Origin: Bacteroides sp.
Lineage (GTDB): Bacteria > Bacteroidota > Bacteroidia > Bacteroidales > Muribaculaceae
NCBI GenBank assembly: GCA_014802435.1
Contig: JAAVCG010000005.1
Location: forward strand, 295,994-359,993
Length of the DNA: 64,000 nt
Reading direction: 5' to 3'
The translations under genes and the position numbers were made by a program. Positions 53,784 through 61,659 of the stretch are shown piece after piece. Under the pieces are notes generated by a model. That model was not told where the DNA came from. It did not search any database and worked only from the letters and a program-made list of their open reading frames with translations. Every line of letters begins with the position of its first letter. Position 1 is the stretch's first letter.

Positions 53784-55343
53784 TCAGATTCTGACTGTTA
53801 GGATTAAACGTTGATAAAACATAAACTCACTCTGAGCCACATGGAAATCCAGCGAGGCCGTCAGCGAGACTATATCGCGATAACTGCATAGGAGCCCGGA
53901 AAGCTCCGTGCGGTTATAAAATTTTGAGGCATAGTAGGGTTCTCCCTCATTGAGGAGAATACTGAGGCGGTCAAACAGCGGGAAGAGCGGTTTGTCAGCA
54001 TAGGTGAACACATTTTTCAGTCTCAGGCGCCACCATTCGGCGTTGACCTCAAGTCTACCGCCAATGGAGTTAATCCATTTCATATCGTGGCGGTCACGGG
54101 TCATGGATGCGATGGGGCCGACGCAAAAATAGAGGGATTTAAATTTGCTTTCGGCGCTGATTATCGGCACAAAGTCCATGCCAAAATATGGGTTCAGGAT
54201 AATGTTATCGTTGACATACTGGCCCGGGGCATCCTTGGCGAGGGCAAGATGGTTCAACATTCCATGGCCTCCGACCTGAAAGATTCCGTGATGCCATTGG
54301 CCTTGACCGATAATGGCGAAGGCTTCGCGACGGGTGCGGCTCTGCATTCCTCGCCAGTCACATAGCGCCTCAAAAAATCCCCGGTCATCATGATATTGAA
54401 CCATGGCTCCGCGAATGTTATGCTGAAAATAACGGGTGGAGTCGCTGACAAGATATTCCGGGAGTTCCTCAATCAACTGAGTGCGCGGAAACATTCCGAG
54501 GCTTCCGCTGATATGGTCACGCTGATACCGATAATAAACCGTCGGCACTACCCTGTTGCCATCCCATTCACATCCAATGGGTTGAGTCCAGACGACTCCG
54601 GCCATGACCCGATGAATGCCTCCATCAACGCTGACACCAATTTCCGGGGCCAGACGAGTCAGAAAATAAGTCTTGGCAGGAGTGTAGAGACCATTGCCTT
54701 CACGATTATCAAAAATGGCATTCATCTCGCCGGAATATTCAAACTTGAAAGTCTCGGCAGAGGCTCCGGAACAGGTAATCATCAGTAATCCAATGGCCAG
54801 ATACCTGCGGTTTATTCCCCGGGCGGCATAATATAGTCCGGTAGCAATAACGGCTCCGATGGCTGCTCCCGCAAGAATATCGGTCAGATAGTGAGCGCCC
54901 ATGTAAAGGCGTGAGAAACAAATGATGGCCGACCATGAGAAGAGGCTAATAGTCACCCAACGGCGCCGAAACACGAGCGACATGAACATGGCCAGCGCTA
55001 CGGTATTTGACGCATGACATGAAGGGAAGCTATAAGAGCGCGGCACTCCGTTAATGATTCTCAGCATCGGACTGATTGGATTATCCGGGCTAATAGGCCG
55101 AAGACGGCAGACATAAGGACGAATCGCCGTAGCACACACCCAGTCAGCCAACCCGATGGCCATACCGCAGAAAGCCAGCATCATGAGCCCTTGTTTCCAT
55201 CCAATCTGACGAACCACACAGAGAGCCAACAACGCATAGAGAGGCAGCCAGACAAACCTGTCAGAACAAATAATCATCAGGTCGTCAACCCATTTCGGGT
55301 AATCGCCGTTAATGGCCAGAATTATTGAATCGTCAAAACTCAT
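53784..55343 (-). CDS. PAP2 phosphatase fused to a barrel-like domain
   Basis: Residues 1-180 form a PAP2 integral-membrane phosphatase: helices with the motifs RPYVCRLRP (75-83), SFPSCHA (105-111) and SRLYMGAHYLTDILAG (144-159), which bind lipid phosphates such as undecaprenyl or lipid A phosphate. After the last helix the chain runs into a stretch like a signal peptide (LAIGLLMITCSGASA, about 182-196, with an ASA-E cut site), then about 320 residues that alternate polar and hydrophobic in a beta-strand pattern. No stop or ATG separates the halves. Length 519 is much more than a lone PAP2 (about 200). Function of the second part is unknown. Confidence 0.85.
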   Translation of the reverse strand: MSFDDSIILAINGDYPKWVDDLMIICSDRFVWLPLYALLALCVVRQIGWKQGLMMLAFCGMAIGLADWVCATAIRPYVCRLRPISPDNPISPMLRIINGVPRSYSFPSCHASNTVALAMFMSLVFRRRWVTISLFSWSAIICFSRLYMGAHYLTDILAGAAIGAVIATGLYYAARGINRRYLAIGLLMITCSGASAETFKFEYSGEMNAIFDNREGNGLYTPAKTYFLTRLAPEIGVSVDGGIHRVMAGVVWTQPIGCEWDGNRVVPTVYYRYQRDHISGSLGMFPRTQLIEELPEYLVSDSTRYFQHNIRGAMVQYHDDRGFFEALCDWRGMQSRTRREAFAIIGQGQWHHGIFQVGGHGMLNHLALAKDAPGQYVNDNIILNPYFGMDFVPIISAESKFKSLYFCVGPIASMTRDRHDMKWINSIGGRLEVNAEWWRLRLKNVFTYADKPLFPLFDRLSILLNEGEPYYASKFYNRTELSGLLCSYRDIVSLTASLDFHVAQSEFMFYQRLILTVRI

Positions 55344-56554
55344 TTGCTTTCAGCTTCTATGATTCTGTTTGACATGGATTTAAGCTGTTCCTCAGAGGTT
55401 TTGAGCTGCTTTTCAATCTTTAAAATCGTTGACGCCACGTTTTTGTTGCCACGGGCATATTGCAGGCGCAGGTTTTCAAGATTCTGTTCCTCGGCCTGAA
55501 AGTCAGCCAATGAATCTATGTAATTTTCCATCAATCGGCGTCCGCGCTCGCTGCGGAGTTGGTCCCAGCGGGTCAGGACTCTTCCGTCAGGCATAACGAA
55601 CTCAAAATCAGGAGTATTATCCGCCGCTCCGGCTCCGGGGTCAATTGAATTGATTCGAGAGAGCAATCCGGAATAATCCTTATCAGTTTGCGTCAATGAA
55701 ATATCTGACAGGCGGGCTCGTGACGCCAGATTGGGGTCATCAACATCAACGTTGACGCGCGTTTCTGACGGAACAAACACGTAGATGGTAACGTCTCCGC
55801 CGGGAGAATTACGGTCAGAGGCAAACCATCCCGCCCCCGTTTCCTCATCAATGACAAGGAGAAAATCATCATAAGGCGAATTATAAGGCATTCCAAGATT
55901 CTGAGGAGCCGGAAATTCTTCGCCATTGCGGCGGCTGACGTAAATGTCGTATCCCCCCAGGGAATCCTCGCCATCAGTGGCATAGTAAAGAGTGATTCCG
56001 TCAGGCATCAGAAACGGGAATGAGGCCGTTCCTCCGGCATTAAGCGCATCGCCAAGCATCGAGGCCTGCTCCCAGGTGCCGTCGGTCAACTTATGTGATT
56101 CAGCAAGGCCTTCATCCGTAGCCCAAATCATGATGTTGCCGTTTTCAGTCATGTAAACCGTTGAGCCCTCAGCGGCACTAAATGAGTTTTCCAAATCATC
56201 AGGGCTGAGAATATAGCCCGCGGCCGGACTCAGCCGATAATTACTGAAAAAGTCAGCGCGGCTCACTGTCAACGAATCGATAACCTCAATGGCATCAACC
56301 CGTTGCATCATTGATTCCATACGGTCCACCTGCGATTCAAGCATATCAACGGCCTCCTCATCAGGAAGATTTTTAACCGTGCGCAACTTGGCGATTTTCT
56401 CCTGAGCCAATTCCGTATTATAGGCGGCGAAGGCTTCACGGGCCTGCTCAAGAACCTCCTCGGGATTAACCGCAGCGGCGCGCTTGCGCGGAGCTCCATA
56501 GGTCATTGCCGGGAGCATTAACAGTAATGCTATGGGGATTAATCGAATCTTCAT
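55340..56554 (-). CDS. Exported PD40 beta-propeller-like protein
   Basis: A signal peptide (RLIPIALLLMLPAMTYG) precedes a coiled region (residues 25-95), then propeller-like blades: DGITLYYATDGEDSLGGYDIYVSR and FASDRNSPGGDVTIYVFVP are PD40-type strands (cited in part: GGYDIYVSR, GAGWFASDRN). The C-terminal 90 residues form another coiled coil rich in Leu, Glu and Lys. PD40 proteins in Bacteroidota are often parts of OmpA-like cell-wall anchors, but no OmpA domain is present here. The stop overlaps the PAP2 fusion gene by 4 bases. Confidence 0.83.
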   Translation of the reverse strand: MKIRLIPIALLLMLPAMTYGAPRKRAAAVNPEEVLEQAREAFAAYNTELAQEKIAKLRTVKNLPDEEAVDMLESQVDRMESMMQRVDAIEVIDSLTVSRADFFSNYRLSPAAGYILSPDDLENSFSAAEGSTVYMTENGNIMIWATDEGLAESHKLTDGTWEQASMLGDALNAGGTASFPFLMPDGITLYYATDGEDSLGGYDIYVSRRNGEEFPAPQNLGMPYNSPYDDFLLVIDEETGAGWFASDRNSPGGDVTIYVFVPSETRVNVDVDDPNLASRARLSDISLTQTDKDYSGLLSRINSIDPGAGAADNTPDFEFVMPDGRVLTRWDQLRSERGRRLMENYIDSLADFQAEEQNLENLRLQYARGNKNVASTILKIEKQLKTSEEQLKSMSNRIIEAESK

Positions 56555-56555
56555 A

Positions 56556-57602
56556 TCAGTTAGCTAATCTTCGCCATTTTTCAAGCAGCGCCTCCATATC
56601 CGGGGGCAATGGCGCAGTAAAAAACATTTCTTCTCCGGTTTTTGGATGTCGGAAGCCAAGGGTCATGGCATGGAGAGCCTGACGCGGACAGGCCTCGAAA
56701 CAGCCGTCGATAAACCGCTTATAAGTGCCTGAGGGAACGCCGCGAAGAACTTTGTCGCCTCCATAACGGGCATCATTGAAAAGCGGATGGCCCTTGGTCA
56801 TCATATGCACCCTGATCTGGTGAGTTCTTCCCGTTTCAAGCACGCATTTAACCAGTGAAACGTGAGTAAACGTCTCAAGGGTCTCATAATGGGTCACGGC
56901 GTGTTTTCCGGTCGGGTCATCAGGCGGGAGCACGGCCATCTGCAAGCGGTCCTTGGGGTTACGCCCGATGTTGCCCTCGATGCGTCCGTTGGCGGGCGAT
57001 GGCTGGCCCCAAACCAGGGCACGATATTCCCGCTTGGTGGTTTTATCAAAAAATTGCTTGCCCAGGTCAGTCTTGGCCTCCGGAGTCTTGGCTATGACGA
57101 GTAGCCCGGAAGTATCCTTGTCAATTCGATGAACAAGTCCGAGCCGCGGGTCATTGACGTCATAATTCTTATTGTCGCGGAAATGCCAGGCAAGGGCATT
57201 GACCAGGGTGCCGGAATAATTTCCATGGCCGGGATGAACAACCAGTCCGGCCGGCTTATTGACAACCATCACCGTATCATCCTCATAGACAATATCTAAG
57301 GGAATATCTTCAGGGATGATTTCATTTTCATATCGGGGGCGGTCCATCACTATCTGGACCACATCTAAAGGCTTTACGCGATAATTGCTCTTGACAGGCT
57401 GACCATTGACGAGGATACACCCGGCCTCGGCAGCCTGCTGAATGCGGTTGCGCGAGGAGTTTTGCATCCGGATGACAAGAAACTTGTCAACCCGCAGTAA
57501 TTCCTGCCCACGGTCTGCAACAAAACGGAAATGCTCATAGAGAGGATTTCCGGAGGCATCGGTCAATTCGGGCAGTTCTATTGCTGAAATTTCTTCACTC
57601 AT
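56556..57602 (-). CDS. rluD: RluD-type 23S rRNA pseudouridine synthase
   Basis: Enzyme that makes pseudouridines in helix 69 of 23S rRNA, as RluD. It has an S4 RNA-binding domain (RVDKFLVIRMQNSSRNRIQQ), then the catalytic domain with HRIDKDTSGLLV (catalytic Asp) and GRTHQIRVHMM. The ATG at 57602 is preferred over the TTG at 57620; it overlaps the PASTA gene by 8 bases. Length 348. The pair PASTA-RluD is adjacent here, with no functional link known to me. Confidence 0.94.
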   Translation of the reverse strand: MSEEISAIELPELTDASGNPLYEHFRFVADRGQELLRVDKFLVIRMQNSSRNRIQQAAEAGCILVNGQPVKSNYRVKPLDVVQIVMDRPRYENEIIPEDIPLDIVYEDDTVMVVNKPAGLVVHPGHGNYSGTLVNALAWHFRDNKNYDVNDPRLGLVHRIDKDTSGLLVIAKTPEAKTDLGKQFFDKTTKREYRALVWGQPSPANGRIEGNIGRNPKDRLQMAVLPPDDPTGKHAVTHYETLETFTHVSLVKCVLETGRTHQIRVHMMTKGHPLFNDARYGGDKVLRGVPSGTYKRFIDGCFEACPRQALHAMTLGFRHPKTGEEMFFTAPLPPDMEALLEKWRRLAN

Positions 57603-58218
57603 CGTCTGATTCCGGTTCAATCTCTTCTATCCATTCTGATTCATCCAGGGCCTCGATTGAATCGTCAAGCGCCTCATAGATGTCAAATCCCTCGCCTACT
57701 TCAATGACCATCGTAGTGTTAAGCGGAACAATAGAGCCGGCACGCAGAGGCACTCCCATGGACTTCACTGAAAGTACCAAATCCCGATAATCAGAGGGAA
57801 CGCGAACCTCTCTGATGTCAGTGAATCCCAAGGTCTGGAGAGTTGCGCGAGCCTGACGCACGGATGTTCCAATCAGCTCCGGCAGAGTGATTTTTTGAGT
57901 CTCATAAGCGTTGATGGTCAGGTAAACCGTGCGACCTGGTTTGACGCGATTGCCGGCCGGAGGCACCTGCTCCACGACAGAGCCGCGCGAACCGCTATGA
58001 TTATAAACCGAATCAACAACCTCAGTCAAGAGATTGTATTCCTTGAGTTTAGCCTGAGCTTCGGCCACAGAAAGGGTCCTGACATCGGGAACTTCCTGCA
58101 CCTGGCCATGGGCCGTCAGAATCTTAAGGCTCCACATTACAAGGGAAACCAACAAAATCCCGACAATAAACATTGCCAGGAGATTACAAGTCAAAGGATA
58201 GCGTTTGAAGAAATTCAT
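57595..58218 (-). CDS. PASTA-domain membrane protein
   Basis: A short cytoplasmic start and one membrane segment (LLAMFIVGILLVSLVMWSL, about 13-31) anchor a periplasmic part with PASTA repeats: VPDVRTLSVAEAQAKLKEYNL, a second unit around LPELIGTSVRQARATLQTLGF, and a third, less complete. PASTA repeats bind peptidoglycan fragments or beta-lactams in kinases and penicillin-binding proteins, but no kinase or transpeptidase is present; this is the stand-alone Bacteroidota form. The C-terminus is strongly acidic. Its ATG lies 4 bases after a perfect promoter -7 box, so it may be made from a leaderless mRNA. Confidence 0.92.
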   Translation of the reverse strand: MNFFKRYPLTCNLLAMFIVGILLVSLVMWSLKILTAHGQVQEVPDVRTLSVAEAQAKLKEYNLLTEVVDSVYNHSGSRGSVVEQVPPAGNRVKPGRTVYLTINAYETQKITLPELIGTSVRQARATLQTLGFTDIREVRVPSDYRDLVLSVKSMGVPLRAGSIVPLNTTMVIEVGEGFDIYEALDDSIEALDESEWIEEIEPESDDE

Positions 58219-58222
58219 ACGG

Positions 58223-58253
58223 CAAAGTTACGAATTTATCCCCAAATATGCAA
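58223..58253 (-). promoter_or_regulatory. Promoter abutting the PASTA gene start
   Basis: On the minus strand TTG (58253-58251), 20 bases, then TAACTTTG (58230-58223), a perfect consensus. Only the bases CCGT separate it from the ATG at 58218, so transcription would start at or beside the start codon. Confidence 0.75.
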
Positions 58254-58261
58254 TAATAGAC

Positions 58262-58294
58262 AAAAAAAGCTGACCCTCGGGGTCAGCCTTTTTT
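58262..58294 (-). terminator. Intrinsic terminator of rpsO
   Basis: An 8-bp GC-rich stem (GCTGACCC at 58269-58276 pairing with GGGTCAGC at 58280-58287) with a 3-base loop. On the minus strand it is followed by a run of seven T. It is flanked by A and T runs on both sides, so it could work in both directions. It lies 3 bases after the rpsO stop. Confidence 0.93.
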
Positions 58295-58296
58295 GA

Positions 58297-58572
58297 TTAC
58301 TTGCGGATGCCAAGTTCTTTTTGCGCGATAATCGCACGGTAACGGTTGATGTCCTTGCGGATCAGATAGTCGAGCAAGCGACGACGTTTACCTACGAGTT
58401 GTTTCAGTGCGCGAGCGGTGGCATAATCTTTGTGATTTGACTTGAGGTGTTCAGTCAAATGAGCGATACGGACCGAGAATAATGCAATCTGAGCTTCAGG
58501 TGAGCCAGTGTCAGTCTTGCCCTTACCGTATTTCTCAAAGATTTCAATCTTTTCGTCAGAATTAAGATGCAT
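58297..58572 (-). CDS. rpsO: 30S ribosomal protein S15
   Basis: S15 binds 16S rRNA helices 20-22 and the central domain early in 30S assembly. The sequence is canonical: KTDTGSPEAQIALFSVRIAHLTEHL, HKDYATARALKQLVGKRRRLLDYL (both shortened in quoting: TGSPEAQIALFSVRI, GKRRRLLDYLIRKD). Length 91 (usual 89). It has its own promoter and terminator, so it is a single-gene unit. Confidence 0.98.
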   Translation of the reverse strand: MHLNSDEKIEIFEKYGKGKTDTGSPEAQIALFSVRIAHLTEHLKSNHKDYATARALKQLVGKRRRLLDYLIRKDINRYRAIIAQKELGIRK

Positions 58573-58634
58573 TCTTAGGAAATTTTGGTGATTAATAATT
58601 ATATGGATAAAAAAATGAGTGCTTTAAGCGACTG

Positions 58635-58665
58635 CAAAGTTACGAACTTTTTTCGTAACTTGCAA
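58635..58665 (-). promoter_or_regulatory. rpsO promoter with overlapping dyad
   Basis: TTG (58665-58663), 20 bases, then TAACTTTG (58642-58635) on the minus strand, a perfect match. A 10-bp inverted repeat (AAGTTACGAA at 58637-58646 and TTCGTAACTT at 58652-58661, 5-base spacer) fills the interval between the boxes and covers part of the -7 element. Confidence 0.8.
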
Positions 58666-58666
58666 A

Positions 58667-60277
58667 TTATAATGCAATTTTCTCAGTTTTGTTGCCCTGA
58701 CGCTTGATGAAAACGCCCTTTTCAGGCTTGGAAATCTTGCGGCCCTGAAGGTCATAGAACTCAACCGGAGAGCAGCCGTCGGCCTCAATGTCCTCAATGG
58801 CGCTGTCTTCATCAAAGCGGATGATATAGCTGAGATACTGGCCCATGGTGTCGCCGCCCCAGAAGTTGTAAGCAAACGATGCAAAGGTGTTCCAGTCGGC
58901 TGAAACGAACGGAGTGCCCGTGATGTCCATTTCCATAAAGTCAGTCTCGCCGGATTCAGCGTCAATTTCAACCTCAACTTCATGGGTCCAATTCTCAGTA
59001 ACCCAATCCTTTAATTCGGGAGCGCGGCCAACGATATAGTCAACATAGGAAATCCACTTTCCGGTTGAAACCTGATAAACCTGAGCCAAACTTGCACCTC
59101 CGGCATCAATATAGCCGAGCACTTCACCGGAATTATTAACGGCGGTAACGAGCATTGAGTATCCTTCCATGCCAATGCAAGTGAGCTCGCCGGTAACGGT
59201 GTCATAGAGATAAGGAGTATAGTATGACTCGGTTTCGCCATCCAATCCCATGCGGTAAATAACCTGAGAACACATCGTTACGTAACGACCGTCAGGAGAG
59301 ATATAAAGCACATTAAAAGCGAATGAAAGACCCTTATCCATCAGCTCCACGAGCATATCTTCATAAGCCTTATACTTTTCACGCCATTCCAGATAAGGTT
59401 CAAGAGCCTTATTATAAGCAGCAATTTCATCGGCGCTCATAAAATCCTGATACTTGGGTTCAGGCACACTGTAAGGATTTGCCAGATAGTTATTATAAGC
59501 TGCGTCAAACGCTGCAAGCTCCTCCTCAGTCATGAAGTTTTCCATTGAGGGGATTGCCGGACCATCGCCCGGATAAGGGATAATTTCAATTCCTTCAGGA
59601 AGGCTCAAATTTCTCAGGGGCACTTCATAGGACCATTCTCCCTGCTCATCCTGATGATAAACGATAGGTTCGCGGAAAAAGCCGCTGCCGGAGGTGATTT
59701 GTCCCCAGATGGTTTTGCCATCCTCTGAGATTGACAGGGCGGTGACATATTGAGGAATCTGACCAATCAAATCAGTCGTTGGATAAGGCAGGGCCATCTG
59801 TTGACCATAGCTTGAGCCCTTGAGGTCCCAGTAACAGGGATAAACCATCAGCTTGTCTTCATCAAGCGCCAAACCGGCGCCGGTGCTGGCATTTCCGCAA
59901 ATGCGGCTCATGTCAGGAGTGATTCCGTTGGCATTACCCATACCGGCAGCATCAGCCGCCGCCAAGGGGAGACGGTTCCAACGGCCGCCGCGCCAAATTG
60001 CAGAGCCGCCGGCATTATCAATGTAGCCGACAAGCCCGGAGGTGCCCCAGAAGTTGCCGCTACCAACTCCATAGGTGCGATTATTGGTCTCCTCATATGA
60101 AAAATATTCGTCGGTGTCAAGGTCATAAATAACAATTGAACCGTAAAATTCCGATGAGGCATAACGGCCATCGGGCGAAAGACCAACGATAACATCGTTA
60201 ATGATCTTCGTTTCAGCTCCGGCCCATGCGCTGATTGAGGAGCCGAGGCCGAGAAGAGCGAGTAAAACTTTCTTCAT
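58667..60277 (-). CDS. Secreted protein with type IX-like C-terminal tail
   Basis: A signal peptide (LLALLGLGSSISAWA) precedes a series of repeats around GLSPDGRYAS, SEDGKTIWGQ, SPDGRYVTMC and VNNSGEVLGYID, which look like beta-propeller blades (WD40/extracellular repeat HAF-like). The middle (about 245-300) is a charged helical insertion. The ending SPVEFYDLQGRKISKPEKGVFIKRQGNK (quoted in part: VEFYDLQGRKISKPEKGVFI) matches a type IX secretion sorting domain. It is probably released or anchored outside the cell. The role is unknown. It lies 25 bases after the Sua5/YciO gene. Confidence 0.8.
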   Translation of the reverse strand: MKKVLLALLGLGSSISAWAGAETKIINDVIVGLSPDGRYASSEFYGSIVIYDLDTDEYFSYEETNNRTYGVGSGNFWGTSGLVGYIDNAGGSAIWRGGRWNRLPLAAADAAGMGNANGITPDMSRICGNASTGAGLALDEDKLMVYPCYWDLKGSSYGQQMALPYPTTDLIGQIPQYVTALSISEDGKTIWGQITSGSGFFREPIVYHQDEQGEWSYEVPLRNLSLPEGIEIIPYPGDGPAIPSMENFMTEEELAAFDAAYNNYLANPYSVPEPKYQDFMSADEIAAYNKALEPYLEWREKYKAYEDMLVELMDKGLSFAFNVLYISPDGRYVTMCSQVIYRMGLDGETESYYTPYLYDTVTGELTCIGMEGYSMLVTAVNNSGEVLGYIDAGGASLAQVYQVSTGKWISYVDYIVGRAPELKDWVTENWTHEVEVEIDAESGETDFMEMDITGTPFVSADWNTFASFAYNFWGGDTMGQYLSYIIRFDEDSAIEDIEADGCSPVEFYDLQGRKISKPEKGVFIKRQGNKTEKIAL

Positions 60278-60302
60278 TCAGTTTTAAGTATAAATTGGTT
60301 AA

Positions 60303-60890
60303 TTAATTGAGTTCAGAGGGACCTTCGCGAAGAATTTCAGGGTTGGAGGAATCCAGAAGGCTTACAATGGCGGTTGATTGGCGGGGCTCGTCAGCATCAG
60401 CCATAGCATCCGTAATCATCAGTTCCACTTGTGACTCCAGCTCAAAGGGGTCGACATTACCGAGCGAGCCGCTGACGATGGGGTGCCCGAGTTCCTCGGC
60501 CAAGGCGCGCGCAATATCATTGTCAGGAACACGGACGCCTACTTGCTTGCGATGCTTGAACTGCTTGGGGAGCGCGGCAACGGGCGGTAAAATGAAGGTA
60601 AAAGGCCCGGGCAGATTGCGTCGGATAATGTCAAATGCTCTGTTATCGATGCGGGCATACTGTGCGGCCTGGGCGATGGAGTCACAAACAATTGAGAGAG
60701 TCTGCTTGGCGGGGTCTATTCCCTTGAGCCGACAGAGAGTGGCAATTGCCTGAGGATTAAGCGAGTCCGCAGCCAATGCCGGATTAGAGTCCGTAGGGTA
60801 AATGATTACCCCACCCTTGCGGATAATGTCGACGGCACGCTCAATAGCTCTGACGTCGATAGACTTAGGATAAATGCTTAGTACTTCCAT
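60303..60890 (-). CDS. Sua5/YciO/YrdC-family protein
   Basis: A YrdC-like fold: IRKGGVIIYPTDS near residue 34, LCRLKGIDPAKQTLSIVC, NLPGPFTFIL and VGVRVPDN. True threonylcarbamoyl-AMP synthases (TsaC, Sua5) read PTDTVYGLG; here it reads PTDSNPALAAD, closer to the YciO subgroup, whose activity is uncertain. So this may be TsaC or only a relative. Length 195 fits. It follows the rpsP terminator by 25 bases. Confidence 0.82.
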   Translation of the reverse strand: MEVLSIYPKSIDVRAIERAVDIIRKGGVIIYPTDSNPALAADSLNPQAIATLCRLKGIDPAKQTLSIVCDSIAQAAQYARIDNRAFDIIRRNLPGPFTFILPPVAALPKQFKHRKQVGVRVPDNDIARALAEELGHPIVSGSLGNVDPFELESQVELMITDAMADADEPRQSTAIVSLLDSSNPEILREGPSELN

Positions 60891-60915
60891 AGTGAGTCAA
60901 CAAAAAATAAAAAGT

Positions 60916-60951
60916 GAAAGTCTGCCGGGAAAAACTTTCGGGCAGACTTTC
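60916..60951 (-). terminator. Intrinsic terminator of rpsP
   Basis: An 11-bp perfect stem (GAAAGTCTGCC at 60916-60926 and GGCAGACTTTC at 60941-60951) with a 14-base loop; on the minus strand it is followed by a T-rich run (60901-60915). It lies 25 bases after the rpsP stop. Confidence 0.9.
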
Positions 60952-60976
60952 AAATGGGTTTTGCCTGAAGGTGAAA

Positions 60977-61534
60977 TTATTCAGCTTCAGCGGCAGGAGC
61001 CTCTTCAGCGGGAGCTTCGTTAGCGGCAGCTTCAGCAGCGGCAGCGGCCTCAGCTTCAGCCTTTGCGGCAGCGAGTTCAGCCTTTTTCTTGGCTACGGCT
61101 TCAGCCTTAGCCTTGTTTACAGCCTGCTCGGCTTCGAGGCGAGCCTTGAGTTCCTGTTCTTTCTTAGAAGCCATTGCGGTCTTGTCAGCGTCGACTGACT
61201 GCTGTTTGCTCTGCTTCCAAGCGGCGAAGCGACGTTCAGCTTCTGCCTGGTCAAATGCGCCCTTCTTAACGCCGCCCTGGAGATGCTTCATCAGCAGGAC
61301 ACCTTCCTGAGAAAGGATGGTGCGGACGGTCTGAGTGGGGATGGCACCGACGTTGAGCCAATACAGAGCCCGCTCGAAGTTCAAAGTTATCGTGGCGGGA
61401 TTGGTGTTGGGGTTGTAAGAACCAATGCGCTCGATAAATTTGCCATCTCGTGGCGCTCTGCTGTCGGCGATTACGATGGGATAAAACGCGTAGTCCTTGT
61501 GGCCACGACGCTGAAGGCGAATCTTAGTTGCCAT
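60977..61534 (-). CDS. rpsP: 30S ribosomal protein S16 with Ala/Glu-rich extension
   Basis: The first 80 residues are a normal S16 ([30 protein letters not shown], quoted in part: [18 protein letters not shown]; and [20 protein letters not shown]). After about residue 100 comes a long extension of Lys/Ala/Glu (85 residues; helical) ending [13 protein letters not shown]. Many Bacteroidota carry such an extension. It has its own promoter and terminator and is not next to trmD, rimM or rplS as in many bacteria. Confidence 0.97.
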   Translation of the reverse strand: MATKIRLQRRGHKDYAFYPIVIADSRAPRDGKFIERIGSYNPNTNPATITLNFERALYWLNVGAIPTQTVRTILSQEGVLLMKHLQGGVKKGAFDQAEAERRFAAWKQSKQQSVDADKTAMASKKEQELKARLEAEQAVNKAKAEAVAKKKAELAAAKAEAEAAAAAEAAANEAPAEEAPAAEAE

Positions 61535-61603
61535 AGTAGAGTTTGGTGTTTGAAGTTAATTAATGAATGGGTTTATATTGGCGATTTATTTCTAAATCAG
61601 GCG

Positions 61604-61634
61604 CAAAGTTACAAAAATTTTTCCAATTTGCCAA
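61604..61634 (-). promoter_or_regulatory. rpsP promoter
   Basis: TTG (61634-61632), 20 bases, then TAACTTTG (61611-61604) on the minus strand. The -7 box matches the consensus. The expected start is near 61598, giving a leader of about 64 bases. The 125-base gap between DUF4421 and rpsP is otherwise without visible features. Confidence 0.8.
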
Positions 61635-61659
61635 ATTATTCCCCTGATTTTTAGAATTT

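Noticed and set aside
54740..54830. A frameshift or missed start splitting the PAP2 fusion gene
   Set aside because: The frame is continuous through the join and no ATG, GTG or TTG with a clear leader appears just before the signal-like segment; a sequencing error cannot be excluded.
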